A DNA stretch of 64,000 nt, taken from contig NC_135549.1 in the NCBI RefSeq assembly GCF_964340395.1, positions 16,206,342 through 16,270,341 on the forward strand. Direction: 5' to 3'. The notes below the pieces were generated by a model that made no database searches, was not told the DNA's origin, and worked only from the letters and a program-made list of their open reading frames with translations. Position numbers and translations under genes: made by a program. The DNA is from Glandiceps talaboti (Eukaryota > Hemichordata > Enteropneusta > Spengelidae). Shown in pieces: positions 21,492 through 60,419 of the stretch; position 1 is the stretch's first letter; each line of letters begins with the position of its first letter.

Positions 21492-21501
21492 TACACACAC
21501 A
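21068..21501. repeat. (CATA)n array in probable 3' UTR
   Basis: A ~430 bp tetranucleotide array with CA patches and TACGTATGTATAC inversions begins 64 bp after the hemopexin-gene stop codon. Long frames on both strands through it are artefacts of the 4-bp period. Confidence 0.95.
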
Positions 21502-21602
21502 GGCAGAACAACACATATAGCAAGGGTCGGAGTGGTTCTCTTTTTTTTGCTGTGAAAATTATACAAACTTATCATAACCGTACGTAAATGATGTGAATAC
21601 AT

Positions 21603-21876
21603 CTGGTGCAGCCAAGGAAACAGTTCTTGTGAAAAGCTGTTCTTCAGTGGGCGGGATGGTTTTTTTTTCCATCGGTAGCGGGAGGACAGCAAACAAGGAA
21701 GAATTACAACTGGTAAGTAAAAACCTAGTGGGAGAGAGAAAGGGCAGATATCATTCATCACCAGTGGGATGGTACATAAGAACAGCTAAACACCCTCACC
21801 ACAATTTGTATTGAGGGGCGATTCTATTACAAACATTACTGGAAAACAAAAATATGCCCGGCTTTGGCTGCACCTG
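21603..21876. repeat. small inverted-repeat unit (possible MITE)
   Basis: CTGGTGCAGCCAAGG at the left and the near-perfect inverse CTTTGGCTGCACCTG at the right bound about 270 bp. Short termini and no clear target duplication make this weak. Confidence 0.3.
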
Positions 21877-22270
21877 ACACATTATGTATTTTTTGCTTAA
21901 TAGAGTGAAAATTTTGTTAGTCCGAAATTTGATTAGTAGTAGAGACTACCGTACACACAGATATCTCACTACTTGGGTCCTGTGATATCTAACAATCTAA
22001 AACTCTCCGATTTTGAAAATCTCTGTGAAGCTTGTATTATACTGACGTTAACGAATGCATTTTAGTGAAAAGTACGTAAACAAGTTTAAGTAACTACACA
22101 CATTTGATATATATTATTTACGTTAGCTAACACAAACTCATGCTGCCCTTTTCAAAATTTGACATTATCAGATTTAACCAGAGACACTGTCTGTGATTTA
22201 ACACTCTTGTTCTCCCAAGCAGCTAATATATGTATTGACTACTCTATCATGTTGTACTACGTTTGATGTG

Positions 22271-22276
22271 AATAAA
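22271..22276 (+). terminator. candidate polyadenylation signal for hemopexin gene
   Basis: AATAAA followed by a T/GT-rich stretch (about 22295-22320). Use of this site would place the CATA array within a ~1.3 kb 3' UTR. No closer canonical signal was found. Confidence 0.35.
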
Positions 22277-22419
22277 ACACGAAATTAAACACGTTTTCCT
22301 GTTTATTTTGTATTTTGATCAAATTTTGATATTTTCAAACAATTCATCATAACCTCGAGTTATATTTTATCCCTCTTGATTTATTAATTTAATTTTGATA
22401 AAGTTTTTTTCATTTCATT

Positions 22420-22558
22420 CATAGATCATATCAAAATTTGATTTGCGTGATTCATATTCGGAAATTAAACATGGTATATATTCAAGACATGTTTTAATTT
22501 CCGAATAGTTTTTACGAATAACGCAAATTAGATTTTGATAATGGTGTATGAAAGAATA
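22420..22558. repeat. imperfect inverted repeat
   Basis: The left arm contains ATCAAAATTTGATTTGCGT and ATTCGGAAATTAAACATG. The right arm, read in reverse complement, contains ATCAAAATCTAATTTGCGT and ATTCGGAAATTAAAACATG. Arms are ~55 bp with a short loop; probably a small foldback element. Confidence 0.65.
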
Positions 22559-23073
22559 TAAAAAAAAACTTGATCCGAGTTGAACAAGGTCTAGAAAAAT
22601 GACGCACATGCGATGTCACAAATACTAATTTCATGAATATGAAGAAGAAAGAAAAGTTATTAAATTATGCATTTATTTGGTGAGTTTATGAATAGGTCAT
22701 CGATTCATAAGTATAGGGTCAAGAACGTTCATACAGGCATGCTACAGAAACGAAGGTCGGTTGTTGGTGAAAATATCAGTGATGAGTCAGTCAAAAACAA
22801 GATATTGAAATATCTCAATCTACATTATATTGGACAAGACTTATCGATCACCGGAAATAAGTAATAAAAAGCAAACAACACCGTCATTGTAACCGTTACG
22901 TTATGGAACGAGATTGACAGCTCTTAATGGACGATTCTCAGACGGACTCTTTTTCTTCATTCAAATGCAACGCGCGGATGTATGATTTTCTGTTGCTATG
23001 ATAGAGGGCGCTGCCGTATGTATGTGATGATGAGATTTGAGTAACATGGATGTGAGCGCGGGGGTGAAATGTG

Positions 23074-23128
23074 TGTGTGTGTGTGTGTGTGTGCGTTTGT
23101 TTGTTTGTTTGTTTGTTTGTTTGTTTGT
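23074..23128. repeat. (GT)n-(TTTG)n microsatellite
   Basis: A short GT tract followed by about eight TTTG units. Confidence 0.9.
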
Positions 23129-23265
23129 ACACTTCATTGAGATAAGGGTAACACGGTCATGAAAGTAAATTCATTTCATTTATATAAGAAATTGGAAATA
23201 GACAAATGTACGTAATTTCGTGTCAAAGTAAATTACTCGATGCATATATAGGTTTAAGGTCTATC

Positions 23266-23271
23266 TTTATT
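23266..23271 (-). terminator. candidate polyadenylation signal for the DUF11/Asp-box gene
   Basis: AATAAA on the minus strand, about 610 nt beyond the stop codon of the 13-exon gene. It is the first canonical hexamer I see in that direction. Confidence 0.3.
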
Positions 23272-23883
23272 GAAACAATTGGGGTTCAGTATATATCTGT
23301 AGAGAAAGTAGATTTATACAGGAATTCACTCTGTTCTCCAGGGAAATGTGATCCCTCTCGTGTCTAGGGTTTATACTGATTTGCATACTGTTGTTTGAGA
23401 AATAAAATATACTATATATATTTTTTATATACCATATATAAATACCATGTATATACTAGTACTATGTAGCAGGGTTGTAACACTTGCAGTCATCAGATAA
23501 AATGAATTTTTATAATATTTACACCAAAAAGATTGAAATATGCACATATGATAATGACCGTATATGGGGAAAACAACAAGACAACGTATTACTAGTATTC
23601 AAATGACTAGAAATGGAATCTGTTTTGTATTGTTTAGTGTAAGTGGACGTCTGTGAATAAAGTAAAGTGTGAATGACTTCTACAACACCAACTCATACAA
23701 TCGACACCTGGAAGTTATTAGAGTGATCTTAAATTCCTCGGCTACCCCTCCAGATTTCAATAAAATCTCCGTCGAGTGGGGTTTTAAGTGTTACATCCAC
23801 TAATAACTTTGTGTTGACAGTGCTATAGGAAAATATAATGTCTCCCAGTTTCAGTGTTGAAATACTTCAATATTGGCGTCAGT

Positions 23884-40471
<16,588 letters not shown>

Positions 40472-41900
40472 CGTCTTGAAGATATTTCTGTGCTTCTTAA
40501 CAACTATATCCGAAACAAGAAAGCGCGGTTACTACTAAAGCCAGTCCACGTACGTCCACTGTCCTCAAACAGCATCAATGCAACTGGTAAAAGCTTTCGA
40601 GAAATTTTCCTCAAAAGAAGGATATCGATCAGTAAGCTAAGTCGTGCAGTCCATTTGTTTTTTTGTCCCAATCTCATTTACACTTGCAATCGGCTGCTTG
40701 AGTGTGTTCAATCCATCTGTTCAATAAACGAGTAAAAATGTCGATGACATCATTAATTTCTTTTACAATGATTATTCGAGGCGTTGCTGGGCAACGGCAA
40801 CAGGTTTGCTAAGATGGTGGAATTTATAGGCACGTGGGGGTGACATCAATCATAATACGGTGTTCAATTCATTGTATGTTTTTTATTCTGAAAATCAAAA
40901 GGATATGCTGTAGCCAATTCCTGTTTGAGTCAATTATTTACGTTTGCTGACATGTATAGTTTCGTAAAGATACTTGTTCTTTATTTATATTGTGTGGGGG
41001 GGGGGGGGGGGGGGTTGCGGTTGTATTTTCAGGGTTTTTTTATTTTGACTTGATGTGTTTCATTCTAAGCTTATTTTTCATCAAACAATGTCTTAATAGA
41101 GTGAAATATGGTAGTCATTATTATTCTAGATATTTACGGCGGGAGAACATGTTCGTGTAAAAAATATTGTTCGCGTGAGAAAAGGATAATGGACCCTACA
41201 GTTATGGCTTCAAGTTATCATGGCTATGTAAACAATGATATATTTAAATACTTGTAAATACATTTCCTTCCTCCTTTGGCCGAATGATACCTGTATATAC
41301 ACAGCGGTGCCTTTGATTATTATTTAATACCTATGCATGATTAATGTACAAAGTTATATTTTTTAGAAGTAGATAAATAAGGATATATTCGCCACTTACT
41401 AGCATACTCAATGTAACAACCCCTTTTGAATTACGCCATCTTGTGGTGAGACACCTTTTGACAAATATGGGCAATATCTCAGCACCCTCTTACATTTTGT
41501 GGCGATTTTAAGTCACATTCATTTTGTGTAAATAACTACTTGCATTTGAATAATACAATGATGAATGTTTGAGTATAGATATCATTTCAAGATCGACCAT
41601 ATTGTGCTTTTCAAAAACTTTTCATCGAATTTCTACGTCATGCAACATGTAAATATAAAAAGTCGTTCAATGCTTTGCACAACCTTCAATCGAGATCCGT
41701 TCTACTATTCAAATGTATTGATTTCTGTTCAGTACATTAACAAGCAGGAAATATTCCTAGTAATTAGGTTGACGTCCATTGTGTGCTTGTGTATATAAAA
41801 ACCCAGGACGATTTACTGGCAAGGTTGAGTTGAGTAAAATATACGCAGTCATTAATGAGGTCCATCTAAACATTGAAATGTGCTGCCTGCCAGTCTTGCG
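40472..41900. other. gene-free stretch upstream of the minus-strand gene
   Basis: Expected to hold that gene's promoter. A TATA-like site on the minus strand near 40823-40828 is too weakly placed to call. A 20+ G run lies at 40994-41014. Confidence 0.35.
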
Positions 41901-41907
41901 TTTTCGT

Positions 41908-41953
41908 TCACATCACATCACATCACATCACATCACATCACATCACATCACAT
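41908..41953. repeat. (CATCA)n pentanucleotide repeat
   Basis: About nine perfect units of CATCA. Confidence 0.95.
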
Positions 41954-42190
41954 ATGGGATAATGTTCTCACGGCACCAAGTCATTTTAAAGTGACACTCG
42001 TCCAATTAACTTATATTTTAAGTGTTTTGTTCCAATAAGCTAGATGTCGCCTTTTCCATCTTATCCAATAACTCTTTGATGGTCTTGTGAATACCTAACA
42101 GTCACTACCTTATAGATATCTTCCATGTAGAAGAGTAAGAAAGCTTCTTTATGAGATGATACGATTGGTGACTTTATATTAATAGTCTTT

Positions 42191-42475
42191 AGATGCAACA
42201 CATACCAGCTGATCAGGTTAGCGTTCATATATATCGCTGTCCAAGATATGACATCTTCAAACTGGACAACATAGCATCCACAGCTGTCATTCTTTCAGAT
42301 GCAACACCTTCAAGCTGGGCAGGATAACATCCACAGCTATCAGTCTTTCAGATGCAACACCTACAAGCTGGCAGGAGAACATCCACAGCTATCTTTCTTT
42401 CAGATGCAACACCTACAAGATGGGCAGGATAACGTCCACAGCTATCAGTCTTTCTGATGGAACACCTATAAGCTC
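42191..42475. repeat. 53-bp tandem repeat, about five units
   Basis: Units share TTTCAGATGCAACACCTACA, AGCTGGGCAGGATAAC and ATCCACAGCTATC. TTTCAGATG-type words occur at 42293, 42346, 42398 and 42451, a 52-53 bp period; a diverged unit precedes them. Confidence 0.88.
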
Positions 42476-44212
42476 CTTCTTACTGAGTAGACAAGTTCAC
42501 TTTTGGCCAGATTAATTAATTGTCACTTCGGATTATTGCTGAAATTCTCTTTGTGGTCTTTTGGCGTGATGAAGGCTACTCTTTTGCCACCGTCTCCGTT
42601 CTATCGTCGATGGTTAGGCCATTTGCTATGTTTCTTGACGTTGTGACACACTCTCTTGTCCGCCATCTTGTAGTTCTCCGTTATATTCTATCATAGGCGT
42701 TTCGTGTATCGGCTCAATAAGCGTACATGTATCTTGTTTTGTCGGGAGGTGTGAACAATTTCTTAGAGCTCTTGATTTCCTTGATGTCATGGTTGAGCTT
42801 ATTCTGGAAACTGTCGTTCAAACTTGTGTAAATATATAACACCTTTACTCACTCCAAAAAGAAAATACATCAAAACAGCACAGAGTAAACAAGCAATATA
42901 AACAATACATGAGTTTTCTTCTGCTACTTGAGATTTAAAAATAGGCATATTTCGAAGTAAACACTTATCCTTCGTCAGTGTCCTCACTCGACCCGATAGT
43001 ATAATGTAAATGTACTCACGAAATAGCTGAAGGGTCAAATGTCAAAGGTTAGCTTCCATATGGACACATTCTGTCATGACTTTGTAATTGCTGTGTTTGG
43101 GTTCAGACACGACGCTGTTCATACATGTCATCAAACACCTAGTTTTAAATTAAAGAAATTAATATCTTGTATTGCAGTTGTTCACATAGGTGTCAAGACA
43201 ATAGGTACCTTCTTGTATATGTCTAGAGTCATTCAAGTTGTAGCGTCCTTTGTTTCATGTTTCAGGATGCTCGTAATTATGCATGACCTATTGTTATCTC
43301 TACCATGCGTGACTTATTGTAATTTGATCATTGTGACAACACCAAAAGCGTCGGAGATTCAGGACTTAGTGTTTTAACGGAGAGCTGTGAGCATCTTACT
43401 CGCCTGGCTCCGGCTTTGAGTGAGGCCGAACTCAGGGCTATCAGGAAATAAAGTCTGATCAAGTTTTACTCTATACATTGTCTCGTATGCAGTTTATCAT
43501 CTTACTACAACCACGTATGCTGATCTGTCAGATCTAATGTAGACACTGAAGAAGTTCAGTTCGGTTCTCGTTATGGAATAAAGGTATCCATGGATTTATA
43601 ACACGTCTATTTCGAAATCCCAAGTGAATATTGAGAACAATTTATTAATAATAGCACTTCCACGATGAACGTACATAGTTTAATGAAATATGAACTATTT
43701 GCACTAACTGCCACATAATGTATTCTTTGAACAAATGTATTGTTTGAACAAATGTTACGTTCTCTGCATTAAAAATCGTTCTCTGCGTTAAAAGTACACA
43801 ACCCGGTATTAATAAAGTATCGTTTCTGTTTTATTATATTTTAATGACAACGCCATTATGAACTATGTCAACAACTATACCGTACAGTTTGCAATCTGTC
43901 AGATATCCTACTGAATTGTGGTCCTAACCGCTGATGCATGTGATTGATTCATATGTCATCCTATATCTGTCAAATGCAAAACAGATGTTTGCCCTATCCT
44001 TCTTTTCGTCTCTCTTTGTTAGTTTTCTGATTCCTAGCTTTTTATAAATAAAGTTATAGAAATAGGACTGAATATCCTAGGCTTTTCAAATACAGTGATA
44101 AGTCTTGCAAGAATATTTAGAGCTGTATCGTTTGTCGTCTAAATGGTTACGTCACCTTCTGAACTTTTTGTTTTTGTCCACAAGAGGCTCTGCGTGACTC
44201 AAAATCTTAGGC
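42476..44212. other. gene-free stretch
   Basis: Nothing supported. Frames near 42799-43377 on both strands overlap each other and show no recognised domain. Confidence 0.4.
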
Positions 44213-44702
44213 TACGAAGTCAGATATAAATAGCCGGTATGACTCCGTTCTCGATGTCGGTCAGAGATCCAAGTGATTTAAAACTTGCGATCAAACACCG
44301 ATACCGATATTTCAAAGTCTGTGCCGATTTTCCCCCAGTAAAATATGTAAAGTTGTCAATAAATTCAATGAGCTTATTATAGTAACCTTCAAAGGCAACT
44401 TTTGAAATGATTTCCAATACATTTTTTAACTGCACAAAGACGATTTTTATCTCCAAACTTGACTTCTGGGGTCGGGAATGATAATGAGATATTTCGTTCT
44501 CGTTCACTAATTAGTACATGTAATTTGAATAATGTGCGTATTTTACATACTACACTTCCTTATCGTACGTGTCAATGTGGGCTTGTCAGTGGACGAGGGC
44601 CCACTTTCTCAGTATTTATTCAAATGCATCATTCGACAGTTTGAGACCATTTGGATCACTGACTGAGAATGGAGTCATACCGGCCAAATATCTGACTCCG
44701 TA
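44213..44702. mobile_element. TIR element (~490 bp), non-autonomous
   Basis: The left end (TACGAAGTCAGATATAAATA then GCCGGTATGACTCCGTTCTC) and the right end in reverse complement (TACGGAGTCAGATATTTG then GCCGGTATGACTCCATTCTC) match over about 60-65 bp, through GATCCAA. The internal 360 bp is non-coding. No clear target duplication. Confidence 0.78.
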
Positions 44703-45825
44703 ATCAAGTCGGAGACTCCTCGGACCACTGGGTTATCACTATCGCCCTCTGGAAGTGATATTGTTAGCTACAGTCTTCACTAATTGGACATTCTACATCA
44801 TTTCATGAACAATCAGTACAGTTCTAGTGCATGTGCCAAGTATGGTACATTTTTTCAATATCTGTACATGTCGCATTTTGCCTGAACAAATGTACATGTT
44901 CTCTCCATTTATCAGCTTCTCAAATTACCAAAACTTACAAAAATGATCAGCTAGATAAAAACATTTGTGTTTTATTCTCTTGATATTTAATCATACGATA
45001 TGGTTGTACACCCAAACAACGCTGTCAGAATAATGGTAAATATTGTCAAGTTGATTCATATTTGACCCTAACTGGGGTGTTGCAGCTCTATTTTCGACCT
45101 GTAAAAAGGCCTCAATTTGATCAGCATAAATTCTTTGTGGCTCTGATGCAAACGAGGCAATCTATTTTTGAAGTGACAGTTGTACAGTTTTAGACTAGTT
45201 AATAAAAGGATTGTTGTATTGGATTTTGTTTTGAGCTCCTTAACATTGCATCATACCAGTGCAGTATCTGATTATTGCATCGTACCATACAGTGCAATAT
45301 TACACAATGTCGATGCAATCGTGGACATAAATTAATGTACACGTGAAGCAAAGGGTTTACACACGTGAACTAGTGTGAGGTTGTGGATAACATATCAATA
45401 AAGTGCTGTATGTTCGAATCAGGTTTGGATGTCCGCCTGGGACTTAATGTATGCTCTTCTGTCCGTCTCTCTATTGAACGATCATTTCTATAGACGGATC
45501 GATAGGGTTGCAAAGTGTTTTATTATTGAAATGGCGACCATAACAGGTATCAGGTACAACAACTGAAGATTCACAGACGTACATGATAACAACCCAGATG
45601 ATGGGTTACGTGTTGCATTGTTGAGGCTGAGTAGGGATGGAAAAATAATAGAGGAGTTCATGTGAGCATTATATCTCAGTTCAATTTGCTTACGCCGGCT
45701 GCCGAAATATGCGTCATTCAAGCCGTTATTATACCTGGTTAACATCCCATAAATCTATATTCTAGACAGAGAAAACATAAATTGAACCATCCCTTACACA
45801 GTTTTACATTCCGTTTTGCTTTTTA

Positions 45826-45864
45826 CCTCCATTAACAGGAGGTTATGTTATGCTTCTAGATCTT

Positions 45865-45916
<52 letters not shown>

Positions 45917-47275
45917 CTAGTCTGTGGACACGATATCTCAAAAACTACTGCATCGGTTGTAATGAAACTTGTTACACATCTCCCATGTGGTATTTGGAAA
46001 AACTGATTAGATTGGTAAACATCCATTAGTAATTTACATTTATATAATTAATGTTTTTTTTACTAATTAGAGTATATCGTTGAAAGGCATACTCCAAATT
46101 TCAATACAATTTGGTACATATGTTAACCATTACGAAGCGCATATATCCTACAGCTTAAAAAATCAATGAATTATTTGCATAATTATTGGTTTTTTGATAA
46201 TTAGGCTATAGGCTATATCATAAGAACGCATAGTTCAAATTCAATATAATGTAGTACATTCTGTCGTTAACCACAACAAAGCACATATATCCTATAATGT
46301 TTGTTGATGTAGCTTACAGTTTGAATGTATAATTTGCATAATTAATGATTTTCGGTAATTAGCCTATATATTAAGAATACATATTTCAATTTCAATAAAA
46401 TTCTATACATACATTAACTGTAACAAAGTGCATATGTCCTATAAAGTGTGTGGTGATGTAGCTTACAGTTTAAATGAATAATTTGATTAATTAATGATTT
46501 TGGGTAATTAGGTTAAGAATGCATACTTCAACTTCAATATGATTTTGATTTAGTACATACGTTAATCATAACAAAGCACATATGTTCTGTAAAGTTTGTT
46601 GACGTAGCTTAGTTTTAATGAATGCTTTGCATAATTGATGATTTTCGGTAATTAGTCTTTATCTTAATAATGTAATCTTCAAATTTCATATAATTTGGTA
46701 CAAATATCAACCATAACAATGCGCACCGGTCCTATGAAGTTTGTTGATAAAACTTTTACTTTAAATGAGTAATTTGAATAATTAATGATTTTCAGTAATT
46801 AAGCTGTATTTTAAGATTGCCCTCTTCAGATTTCATATAATTTGGCACATCAATCATAAAAAGCACTCATATCTTCTGAAGCATGTTGGTATAGTTTTAA
46901 ATTGTAAGGAGTAATTTGCATAATTAATTATTTCCGGTAATCGGGCTATATCTTAACAATGCAAACTTCAAATTCCATTTAACTTGGTACACCCATCAAC
47001 CATAACAAATCACACGTGTATAATGTAATTGTTCATGTAGTTTTCAATTGTGATATGTAATTTGCATAAATAATCATTTTGATAGTTAAGCAATATCTTT
47101 AGTATGGAAGCTTTAAATTTCGGATAATTAAGTACAGGTATTGATGCATGTGCATGTGTCATTAAAACTTGCTCATGTAAGGTATAGGATAAGTTGTTCA
47201 TTTGCATAATTAATGCGTTTTTGTTATATTTAGACAATATGTAAACTATGCAAGCTCCAAATTTCAGCCGGTATG
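45826..47275 (+). mobile_element. composite repeat copy 3, with long tandem core
   Basis: Opens with hairpin ACCTCC-ATTAACA-GGAGGT, then (TG)n at 45870-45908, then TCTGTGGACACGATATCTCA and AACTACTGCATCGG, then nine tandem-core units. TTTGCATAATTAATG-type words fall at 46174, 46333, 46482, 46626, 46773, 46914, 47061 and 47201; the mean period is about 147 bp. It is the longest array of the family in the window. Confidence 0.78.
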
Positions 47276-47557
47276 TGACTAGTGTGTTTTGGTTTAAATG
47301 GTATAGCAATATCGACAAGGTCATTATGAATCTTATTGAATATCATATGTCTTTCAGAGTGTTTTTGCATTCAAGTTCAGAGAGCATTTGAAGTGTCTTT
47401 GAAGTGTCTGTAAACCGATGTAGGGTAACTAGTGCAGCACGTGTTTGGACAATATTTATTTTCTTTTGTTTAGTTGGCTATATAGGGGTCCCACACAGTC
47501 CGACAATATTCTGATAGATGTCGAACAAGTGCGTCATATGCCTGATCCTTTTTACGG

Positions 47558-47604
<47 letters not shown>

Positions 47605-47643
47605 GGTGGTGGTGGTGGTGGTGGTGGTGGTGGTGGTGGTGGT
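47558..47643. repeat. (GTT)n-(GTG)n trinucleotide repeat
   Basis: About 11 GTT units followed by about 18 GTG units, some 800 bp upstream of the TRPC start codon. Confidence 0.96.
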
Positions 47644-47918
47644 GATGTTCATGTTAATACGCAATGAAAACAAGTGTATTGTTTGTTTTAGGTGTAATAT
47701 GGTTAACATGTTTGTACGGGCTTGCGTAAGTCAATAAATCTTAAAACCTAGATATTTCACGTAGTCAACACGTTCCAACTGGTAGCCATGATTTTGTCAT
47801 GGATAAACGACGGGATTTCTTTTTTTCTTCTCATACTGATAGCATCACATTTGTCAGGATATCATCCAGGTACATGCTACACTGTAAGATAGCAACATTG
47901 AATGAATACCCCCTATAT

Positions 47919-48040
47919 GTTGTCTGAATGAAATGACCTAACATGCCACCATGCAGGCATCAAGTACAGACATGAAAACATTGGCAGCTGCTTGTCTGTG
48001 TCTAGCTGCAGTACGTTTATTTCATTGAGACAAAATGTAA
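47919..48040 (+). mobile_element. short MITE-like repeat copy 1
   Basis: Shares GAATGAAATGACCT..CATGCCACCATGCAG, AAAACATTGGC and GTTTATTTCATTGAGACAAAA with the copy at 54.07 kb, in the same order and orientation. Outer parts are inverted complements of one another. Confidence 0.6.
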
Positions 48041-48441
48041 AATGTGCAGTTCTTCTTGGTTTCTCCGTGTTTGTATCAATCAGAGCCAGGGAACACTAAC
48101 ATGACATGGGCAGTATCACAAAATCCGTCCAAAGTATTAACCCAGTTGACAAGAGTGCATATCAGGTGACACACAACCCAGTTTATTATTGTATTTCACA
48201 CGTGTCCATCTGTCAACTGGGTTTTTTTCCTGGACACACTTCGGTTAGATACGTTACTACCAGTAAATATTTATTTCATTGTCTGACTTAGGATAAATTG
48301 AGCGTTGTTGTGTGTGTCATGCATGCAGATTCATGTTACTGTCAATAGAGTTTTGAATTTTATCAGACGGCAAATGCTTTTTAATGTTTTAACGTTATTC
48401 AGTTCTTGGCAAACAGATAACGTTGCATTGAAGTCTATCTA

Positions 48442-60020
<11,579 letters not shown>

Positions 60021-60363
60021 CAAACAATCTTCCTGTTGGGGGCCATGGAATGTTCATTAAATGTGTTCACTAAAGTAAAGTGGTGCTATCAATCTGGCGT
60101 TGTCAGTTACTTTTTCACACCTTTTATCCCAATCGTATTTGGATTATTCAGAAAGCAGTAAGTGAACTGGTGTTGCAAGACTGGATTAGTAGTAGCAGAT
60201 GACCGCATCGCTATTTTTAAGGGTTCAGGGGAAGGAATACATAGTTTTTAATGTTTTGTAATTGATAAGAGTTAAAAGTAAGGATTTAGTACATGTTTGT
60301 TGTTTAACATTGCTTTGTAAGTACAAAAATATAGTAGAGTTGTTTTATGAATTGAAAATCCAA

Positions 60364-60369
60364 AATAAA
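60364..60369 (+). terminator. candidate polyadenylation signal for TRPC gene
   Basis: AATAAA 344 nt after the stop codon, with a second AAATAAAT at about 60398. Confidence 0.45.
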
Positions 60370-60419
60370 TACCCAATTCTCATCCATATGGCCACTTAAA
60401 TAAATATTCGTCGTTCTAT

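Noticed and set aside
21021-21761. 246-codon minus-strand frame and partners across the CATA array
   Set aside because: Period-4 repeats stay open in many frames; composition is Cys-Met-Tyr-Val repeats only.
48140-48225. ACCCAGTTGACA / TGTCAACTGGGT 12-bp inverted repeat upstream of TRPC
   Set aside because: Short, with a ~60-bp spacer; could be chance or an old element and shows no further symmetry.
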